A stretch of 64,000 bases of DNA from Paralichthys olivaceus (Eukaryota > Chordata > Actinopteri > Pleuronectiformes > Paralichthyidae): the NCBI RefSeq assembly GCF_024713975.1, contig NC_091109.1:15220501-15284500 (forward strand), in the 5' to 3' direction. A program made the position numbers and the translations under genes. Below, piece by piece: positions 57,301-64,000 of the stretch. The first letter of the stretch is position 1; every line of letters begins with the position of its first letter. Below the pieces are notes generated by a model. It saw only the letters and a program-made list of their open reading frames with translations. It did not search any database and had not been told where the DNA came from.

Positions 57301-60300
57301 GTCCTTACATCATAAAGTCCAAGGACGCCTGGTAGACAGACATTCACATAGTATATTGTAAATGTACATGGGCCAAATTCAATATAAGTGCGATCTTTTC
57401 CTATAAAAGATGCTCTTGATTCTCGGCTTACATGAATCCGTGTCCGATGCGCTCCAGTGCTGTCAAATGTTTTCAAATGATCATGAAATCCAAACACCTT
57501 TCTCCTCTGGTTCAAGATCTTTATTTCCAAAAAACTTCCAACTTAGGTGTTTGTTACCGCAGCATGGAGTGACAGACAGATCACATCAGTTGATTTCTTT
57601 CTTTTCCATCCGATCAAACAAAAACAAACATTGCTTAGCAGCGGTCTAAAGCTGTATGGCTGCATGCCTGAAACTGAGAGCTCCAGGCCCCAATAGCCAA
57701 CATTAATATACCACAGGTGCTGCAGTCACCTGTCTTTAAAGAGGAGGCGGAGGTGAGAAGAGGCATCAATCATGTACAGCTGTGAGCTTCTAATAATCAA
57801 AACTAGCCATAATTTCACAACTTCATAATTGTTATCAATTCAACTAATAATTCAAACCAGAATATTTCATGTTCATGTCTCATAATTAATCAGATAAATA
57901 ATAATAGTAAACCAGATAAAATGAAATATTCATCAAAACACAAATCAAGCATTTGGCTCCAACAATCAACATAACTAAAACAAAACCACTTCCACAGTGA
58001 ACTGACACATACAGAAGACAAGGTTCAAACAGTGTCATTATTTCTTTAAATGGAGCCTGTAAGTAAAACCTCACAGCAGCTCTCAGACATGGAGGCACAA
58101 AATGACTGTTTGTGTTGGGCAGCTGTGCAAACCAGCCATCCATCAGATCAAACACCTCAGAGATGGTCTGTGAGGAGATGACACGCTGAAGCCAGCCCAA
58201 ACATCAAAGTGATGCTGCTCTTTCACATTTCTCCTGAATTCACTGCTGTCACTATAGGAACTGTAGGTTTAACAATTCTTCCTGCTCACAGATGTGTGAT
58301 GATCTGACTAGATGGGGCTTGAACATACTGATGCTTGGTTCCCACATTTGAGAAACACATAATTGTATACACACTTTCTCTGGAGGAGGTGCATGTATGA
58401 ACGTAAATGTCCAAGTGACAGCCTCTGGATTTTTTGCAGAATTTCTCCGCCTGGCCCACTAGTAAAAAAACAACGAGAAAACAAATATCAGAGGGTGAAA
58501 AGGCACAGCCATACACGTAGGAGACACCGAAGAAGATGCCAAGAGAGTTTGTCAACGGTTCCTGCCTCTGCCTTCTGCACCCGGCTGCACCACCCCTCGT
58601 CTGAGTAATGCGGAGGATTTGTTACTGTTGTGAACTCATCTGTGCAGAGAACCTCACGCTGCGTTGTACATGTGTGAAAGGCAAAGTGCGAATAAAGCCC
58701 GAACCCAATTCTCTGGACTTTACCGAAGTTCATGTCTCAAAACAGCTATACTACTCAGGGGCATGTGACCCCTGTCACCAGTTAGTTCTGTAGTGTGAAC
58801 TCACAACGACTGCAGGACTCCCGATCAAAATACAGTTTAATGTGTAGTGTGAACTCTAAGCAATCAACCAACTTTGAAAGTCATGTCGTGTGAACTTGGC
58901 TTTGGTGATATCCATGCAGATTGTTTGGATTTTATGTGTCCAAGTTGTGAAATATCTGCCTCTAAGATATCTATGGTGATTAATTGAATTGAGGTGTTGG
59001 TCCCAACAATATGAAGTTATTTAAAAAACTTTTAAAAACATTAACCTTGCTGTTACTCTGGGAATTCCAATAAATATACTGGGGGCAGTTTTCAAATGCA
59101 CTGAAAGCATAATTTCCAGTGAGTAGTGTTGACAGTGATATCTGTGCACTTTTTTGTGTTTGTGTGGAGCCAAAATTATCTGGGTAAAGGAAAATGACAG
59201 TAACAACTCTGTGGTGTACAACACTCACTTTTAGTCAGTGAAGTGTCTGTCCAGCTTTATTTGTGGCTAGTTGGAAACAGAGCCAGGGACTTACCAGAAA
59301 TGCCAGAAATGTTCCAGCCAGGCTTAAAGGGATAGTTCACCTAAAAATGAAAATTCACTCTTTATCTACTAACCACTATGCCGATGGAGGGGTGGGTGAA
59401 GTGCTAGAGTCGACAAAACACTTCTGGGGTCTCAGGGGTAAACTTTGTTGCAGCAATCCGATACAATTAAAGTAACCGGCGACCTATACTCCAGATGTCA
59501 TGAAACAACAGAAAAAACATAATGCTTCTATATTGCTCGTGTGGTGTCATCCAAGTGTCCGTTAGCCCCAACATTCATATTTGACTGCAAACAACACCAT
59601 TGAGACCATGTTTTTAGACTGATTGTCCATTGATATCTTCCTACAAGATATGCTCACAGAACCTCAGACATACCATCATGTGGCTACGTCTGCTAGCATT
59701 GCCACTTCTGGTAATGGACTTTTAGGCTAAAAACTGGGGGCTACCACACAGTTGTCGATGGTCTTAGTAAGGTCATGGGTGGGAGAGCCCTTCCCTGGAA
59801 GGAAAAGTAGCTCAGTCTTGTCAAGGTTGGTTTTCAGGTGGATTGCAGACATCCCCTGAGAGATGTCAGTCAGACAGGCAGAGATTCATGCTGCAGACAC
59901 AGCAAGGAGGGCAGTCTCAGTTGAGTGGCCGACCTTGAAACTGGACCGGTGAGGATCAGGAAGGTTGTTCTGGTGAAGATAGGAAGAGAGTTGATTAAAG
60001 AGAGCATGCTCGAGTGCTTTGGGGAGAAAAGGAAGAAGAGAGACAGGTCTGTAGTTGTTTAATTTAGATGGGTTGAGGGTGTTTTGTATGTAAAGTCTTA
60101 TGATGGCATGTTAGCCAAAAACGTAATCGTGAAACGTAAACTGCATATCTATAGTACTCTATAGGACTGATACACTTATACTGGCATAGCCGTCAGTGTA
60201 TCAAACCAGGATTGAACTGCTGACATTCTGGTTAGTGGACAACATGCTGTATCTCCTGAGCCACAGCTGCCCTATTCTGAATTCTACATTGAGATTCAAA

Positions 60301-61792
60301 TCTTAGGACAAAGCCCCATGTTTAGGTGAGAAAACTTTACAGACAGGTGGCTTTAAAGTAAAATGTTATATTTGATTGAATAACACTTGCTTGCAATCAG
60401 TATATCAAGCCTGCGTCACACTGACATCCACAAACAACAGACAACCTTACATTCGCAGTTGACCACATATGCCATGCCAACCACCAAGGGTGCCATTTTT
60501 TAAGTTCTATGGGTTTTGCTACAACCTCAAGAACATTTCTTTCCCTGAATGTAAAGATTTATTTGTGCTATTGTTACAGCAGCACTGTTCTTGTAAAATC
60601 CCCTCAGGTGTCCAGGTGAATACCAGAAATCTAGCCTGGGTTTCTCATTTTTATGGTGTAAGAGGTGAGGTTACTGGAAGCAAGTTGGTAATTACCAGAT
60701 TATGTGAGTGTGTGTAAATTAGGTGCCTGGAAATAAGATTTCCATCTCCACAATGCTATTTACTGCTTCCAGAGAGAGCTTAAGATCAAGTGGGGAAAAC
60801 TGCTGTTGTTCATGGCATATACTTTAGTTTTATTTACTGCAATGACCACAGTATTTGTCTTGTTAACAAGTGAAAGGTTTGTAATCTTAACATTGACATT
60901 AGCTGTGACCTGAACAATTCATCTTGTGAATGTGGATTTGCTGTTCTATACTTTTCAACGTGAGAGTGATGCAACTGTTCCACTTTCAAACTGCAGTGTG
61001 CAGGGCACAATGCTGATGTACTGCGGAGTTGTATGATGACTTCTCCAGACTACAGAGCAGCTCAGCCTGGTTTCCTGTAAACCCAACACCCGCAGTCCCC
61101 CTCTAGCCATGAGGCTGCTTATTCATCTAAGCCCCCTCCCCCTTTGTCTTTGAGTCTTACTCAGCTGCCTCTTAATGCCAGCTTCTCCAACCCTGCCTTT
61201 TTAATCTTTCCAATTTGTATTTAACAGATTTCCGCACTCTGAGTGTTGAGGAGCAGTTCAACTCAAGGACCTTTACCTTTAAGCACACCACATACCTCTC
61301 CAAACCCTAGTGTCTTTTTTCAGCTAACATCAGCATTTTCCAGTCATATCAACTACTCAAAGCACTTTACAGTTGAAGTTGGGGACAATTTAGGGGAGGT
61401 GCCAGGTATTGAACCACCACTTGTTAGTGGACAACCCTCTGTACCCACTGAGCCGCCTCAACATAAGCCATTTTCAGTCATGACCTGTGTAGGATGTCAA
61501 GAGAATTTGGTCTGGACTTTCTGCACAGGGCGCATCACACATGAACAATGCAGCAGGAGCTCTTCTTCCAGAGCCTCTCACTCAGACATTTGCGTTCTTA
61601 CATGAAGCTCCTCCCTCTGGAGAAGGTCTGGAGATTATCCAGGGTTCATTTTATGTCTGAAAGCAGCTACAAAGATATGAGTTCTGTGACAGATCCCCAG
61701 ATCAGCTAAGACACCACTTTCTATGTAGCTTATGCAAAATGGAGTCTATATGTCACTTCATGGAAATGTGCTCACCCCCCCCCCCCCCTCTC

Positions 61793-61823
<31 letters not shown>

Positions 61824-62066
61824 GTGTTGTTTCAGGTGCTGTGTAACGGTCCAGGGACTTGTGTCCCCTTGTGTATGGCAGGACTCCTGCTTGGAATTCT
61901 GGGAATGAAGAAAGTTCTTATAGTTTATGTTGAAAGTATTTGCCGGGTGCACACACTGTCACTCACAGGGAAAATCCTGTACCCGATATCAGACTATTTC
62001 TTTGTGCAGTGGTCTTCTCTGAAGGACAAATACCCCAAATCCATTTTCCTGGGAAGAGTAGTCTGA
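51380..62066 (+). CDS. alg14: ALG14, membrane subunit of UDP-GlcNAc transferase
   Basis: Coding exons 51380-51521, 52221-52372, 54574-54696 and 61836-62066, with GT-AG borders and agreeing phases, give 215 residues (human 216). A single N-terminal membrane segment (about 5-24) anchors it in the ER. Family blocks follow: VLVVAGSGGHTTEILRL across the exon 1/2 junction, YVIADTDQMS, CRIPRSREVHQSW, VLCNGPGTCVP at the start of exon 4, and IVYVESICRVHTLSLTGKIL, ending FLGRVV. With ALG13, ALG14 adds the second GlcNAc to dolichol-PP-GlcNAc at the cytosolic ER face in N-glycan assembly. Exons 2 and 3 are short (51 and 41 codons); introns are 0.7, 2.2 and 7.1 kb, the last rich in transposon relics. Confidence 0.95.
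52373..54573 (+). other. alg14: alg14 intron 2
   Basis: 2.2 kb, AT-rich. A stretch near 53010-53080 (GTCCGTCTGTAATC, then TTTTTCATGAAACTTCAC) faintly resembles the body of the 8805 element. No gene. Confidence 0.6.
56044..56110. mobile_element. Family X repeat fragment
   Basis: ATATGAACGATGCAGCAGGA followed by GATTCTCAGGTCAGAC matches 14803-14839 and 61539-61562. Confidence 0.5.
58375..58725 (+). mobile_element. Family X repeat, copy 2
   Basis: TCTCTGGAGGAGGTGCATGT, then at 58612-58725 the block GTTGTGAACTCATCTGTGCA, GAGAACCTCACGCTG matches 6294-6400 in order and orientation. This is the most complete copy of the family here. Confidence 0.55.
59328..59592 (+). mobile_element. MITE-like repeat (GATAGTTCACC family), copy 2
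   Basis: The uninterrupted sister of 38096-38398, sharing GGGATAGTTCACC, CACTATGCCGATGGAGGGGT and CACTTCTGGGGTCTCAGGGG (CACTTTTGGAGTTTCAGGG in copy 1). It supplies the pre-insertion state for the 41-bp event. Confidence 0.7.
59738..60079 (-). mobile_element. L2-like LINE reverse transcriptase relic, internally deleted
   Basis: The minus strand reads NYRPVSLLPFLPKALEHALF, then GHSTETALLAV, a stop, then LKTNLDKTELLFLPG. The first blocks are the N-terminal RT motifs and the last is the downstream block of L2-type elements. The active-site core (DD box) between them is missing. Dead copy. Confidence 0.7.
60190..60274 (-). mobile_element. SINE head fragment
   Basis: Reverse B-box-like region AGGATTGAACTGCTGACATT and head end CTGAGCCACAGCTGCC match the 38407 copy. 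Confidence 0.5.
61351..61457 (-). mobile_element. SINE fragment, deleted
   Basis: CTACTCAAAGCACTTTACAG then GGTATTGAACCACC and CACTGAGCCGCC: tail and head are joined with most of the body lost. Confidence 0.5.
61480..61640. mobile_element. Family X repeat fragment
   Basis: GAATTTGGTCTGGACTTTCT and ACATGAACAATGCAGCAGGA match blocks in the 14740 and 56044 fragments. Confidence 0.45.
61775..61823. repeat. C14 run plus CT tract before alg14 exon 4
   Basis: Fourteen C (61775-61788) lead into (CT)n, about 12 bp before the acceptor AG at 61834-61835. The tract serves as the pyrimidine tract for the last exon. Confidence 0.85.
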
Positions 62067-62132
62067 TAAAATCTATGACACAAACTAAACACAAATACAG
62101 AATGAAATGTTATGCTTGTTGTAATTAATATG

Positions 62133-62138
62133 AATAAA
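62133..62138 (+). terminator. alg14: alg14 poly(A) signal
   Basis: AATAAA 67 bp after the alg14 stop codon; the first canonical signal downstream. Confidence 0.6.
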
Positions 62139-64000
62139 TACTTTTTACATTTTTGTCATTTATTTTTTCATTATTTGTTACATTTCGTATAGAGGGCATG
62201 GTCTAACCATGGTATACTGTCTTTGACAATACATAGGAAATCATTTGCTGTCTTTATTTAAAGCAAAATAAAAAATACTGTATATATAATTGCCATAATG
62301 AGATGGACGAGCAGTGCACTCTGCATTTACATGTTTCTCTCTGCTACAGGTTAAATAATTATTTAAGGAAAAGCTGAAAACCCCCAAATAATAATTGCAG
62401 TGTACAAAACTTAACCTTTGTTAAAAAACAGTGGATGCCAAGCACATGTTATTTAGAAAAACAGGCCCATTTTATTTGTTAAAGCTGTGGTTAAACAATA
62501 TTCAAATTTTATAGTATGTACTGTGAGGCATACTGTCAGAACAGTCTTGTCACTCAGGGCATCTCTACCACCAGTTCAGTTATTAGTCCCACCCAGATGT
62601 GCACAATTGGGCTTCTGAACAGTAAATTAGTGCTGTCAGTTATCATGTAGCAGAGACAAAGTGGTGTGGCTGATTTTGTCCCTTGCCATCAGTTGAGGAA
62701 TATCACTTGATTTTAGGACATTCAAATAAGAATGGTTGTCACTCATGGGGACATATCGATCACACAGGTCACTTTTAATGTCACTGAAACTTACAACACA
62801 TCACAGAGTGACCCATTTCCTGGAGTCAATTACAACTGTTTAAATAAATTTCATACAGGTAATATGCTGCTTGCTGCTTGCAGGAATAGAGCTATTACAA
62901 TCTCCATTCTTCTCATTCATGATGCCTCTTCATTGACACCTCAGAGTGTTGCCCCAATGGTGACCTCCTCTTTGTTAGCACCCTCATTACCAGCATTCTG
63001 CAGCACAACCCATCTGTTTTCAAAATTTGGGAGTCTAACCAGGGGCAACCTCACTGGGCCTCTTTCATGTCAGTGCAATATCGATACAAATGAGCGATTC
63101 ACCGGAAAGTGGGGACTTAACTCTGCTGCCATCCTCCTCCACTATGATCTTACTCCTTTTTCCAGCACCAGTAGGAGAATGGCACTGAAGGAGGAAATGA
63201 ACAGTTCTTCTTGTTCCCCATTATTATGTTTTTTGTTCGCTACTGCTCTGTGAGCTCAGCAGGTGCCAGGCTCCAGCCTCCACAGGAAGGCTGACAAGCA
63301 TTTAAAAAAATGTCCATAAGATCTTGGTGTCTGCTCTAATGTTTAAATGTAGGAGTTGCAAGTCCAGAGACGAGGGCTTGGAATGGAACTCACCCGACTC
63401 CTGGAAAAAGTTGCATCAGTGCACTAGATGGTTCCTGATTTTGATGTTGGTGGCATGCCTGTTGTCAATCCCTGTTCACCGTGCTGACACAAATCACTCC
63501 ACATTCTAGTACAGAATGTTATAGTTTCCACAAGCCAAAAGGCACCCCCTCAATTTCCAGGGCATAGGGCAGGTAGTTTGTGTGCATTCCTCAATAGACA
63601 AAAAAAATTACAAATAGCAAAGTAGTACATGGAGGAAGAGAGTTGTTATTCAGTCAAATAATAGAAATAGAAATGAGACAAGCAACATGCTACGCTAAGT
63701 TATCAGTCTGTGATCAAAGTTTAAACTGGGACTGTTAAGGTCAGAATAAAAGGGTTTATACTGTTTTGGTTAACAGAGGACTGAACTGAGATTTAAAGAG
63801 GTTTAAAATTAATTCCTTTGAGTCTAAAACTAGCTTTAAAGCCTAGTGCTGAAAGATTATAAAAGAAACCAAATTTTAATCCAGGTATATTGTTAAATAT
63901 ACTGTACACTGAAGGTCAATAGAGAAAGCAACAAAAATATGGTGTTTATAAGCCCAAATCATACACAATATGAATGAGAAAAGATTTATCTGTGTAGATG
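62139..64000. other. Region downstream of alg14, no recognised gene
   Basis: AT-rich DNA with one 173-codon open frame (listed separately). No RNA gene, repeat family or splice pattern was recognised. Confidence 0.45.
62732..63253 (+). CDS. Open frame of unknown status (173 codons)
   Basis: ATG at 62732 to TGA at 63251-63253. This is the longest open frame in the window that is neither a known exon nor a shadow of one. The product is Ser/Thr-rich with no motif I recognise, no signal peptide, and no family similarity visible to me. It is neither flanked by clear splice sites nor near a CpG patch. It may be chance, or part of an unrecognised transposon. Confidence 0.15.
   Translation: MVVTHGDISITQVTFNVTETYNTSQSDPFPGVNYNCLNKFHTGNMLLAACRNRAITISILLIHDASSLTPQSVAPMVTSSLLAPSLPAFCSTTHLFSKFGSLTRGNLTGPLSCQCNIDTNERFTGKWGLNSAAILLHYDLTPFSSTSRRMALKEEMNSSSCSPLLCFLFATAL

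Larger units (their letters stand above)
54697..61835 (+). other. alg14: alg14 intron 3
   Basis: 7.1 kb, more than two thirds of the gene. It is a collection of relics: family X fragments, a MITE, an L2-like LINE piece and SINE fragments, listed separately. No independent gene was recognised inside it. Confidence 0.75.

Overview
The window looks like nuclear DNA of a ray-finned (teleost, probably percomorph-type) fish. The genes are split by GT-AG introns, the intergenic DNA is AT-rich and full of microsatellites, and the repeats are of fish type: a tRNA-derived SINE, Rex1/L2-like LINE relics, a decayed Tc1-like transposon and short MITE-like elements. I see no bacterial, viral or CRISPR features.

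Layout. (1) 1-11.4 kb: two unrecognised minus-strand gene pieces. One is a first exon in a CpG-rich patch (1900-2088). The other is a three-exon coding series (6652-9532) with a possible leader exon near 11.1 kb. (2) 12.5-13.4 kb: a dead Tc1-like transposon. (3) 14.0-18.0 kb: chchd7 on the minus strand, 86 codons in three coding exons, with all four cysteines of its twin CX9C fold. (4) About 18.0-18.7 kb: a GC-rich, CCAAT-containing segment that probably serves chchd7 and plag1 divergently. (5) 18.6-25.2 kb (and a long 3' side): plag1 on the plus strand, with a seven C2H2 zinc-finger protein. (6) 35.9-36.9 kb: intronless mos kinase. (7) 38.1-39.5 kb: a dense pile of transposon relics. (8) 41.3-50.1 kb: steap2 on the minus strand, five coding exons. 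(9) 51.4-62.1 kb: alg14 on the plus strand, four coding exons with a 7.1-kb, repeat-rich last intron. (10) 62.1-64 kb: no clear gene.

chchd7-plag1-mos is the order known on human 8q12. steap2 and alg14 lie on other human chromosomes (7q21 and 1p21), so a synteny junction falls between mos and steap2, in or near the transposon pile. The genes are not a pathway: they cover mitochondrial import/assembly (CHCHD7), growth-related transcription (PLAG1), oocyte meiotic arrest (MOS), metal reduction (STEAP2) and N-glycan assembly (ALG14).

The most unusual signal is a 41-bp exact copy of the steap2 intron 3/exon 4 junction (42306-42346). It sits 4.1 kb away, replacing about 11 bp inside a MITE-like repeat (38176-38216). 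This looks like a templated insertion made during break repair. Other points of note are possible upstream ORFs at plag1 and mos, CPE-like motifs in the mos 3' side, and the unrecognised multi-exon gene at 6.6-11.2 kb.
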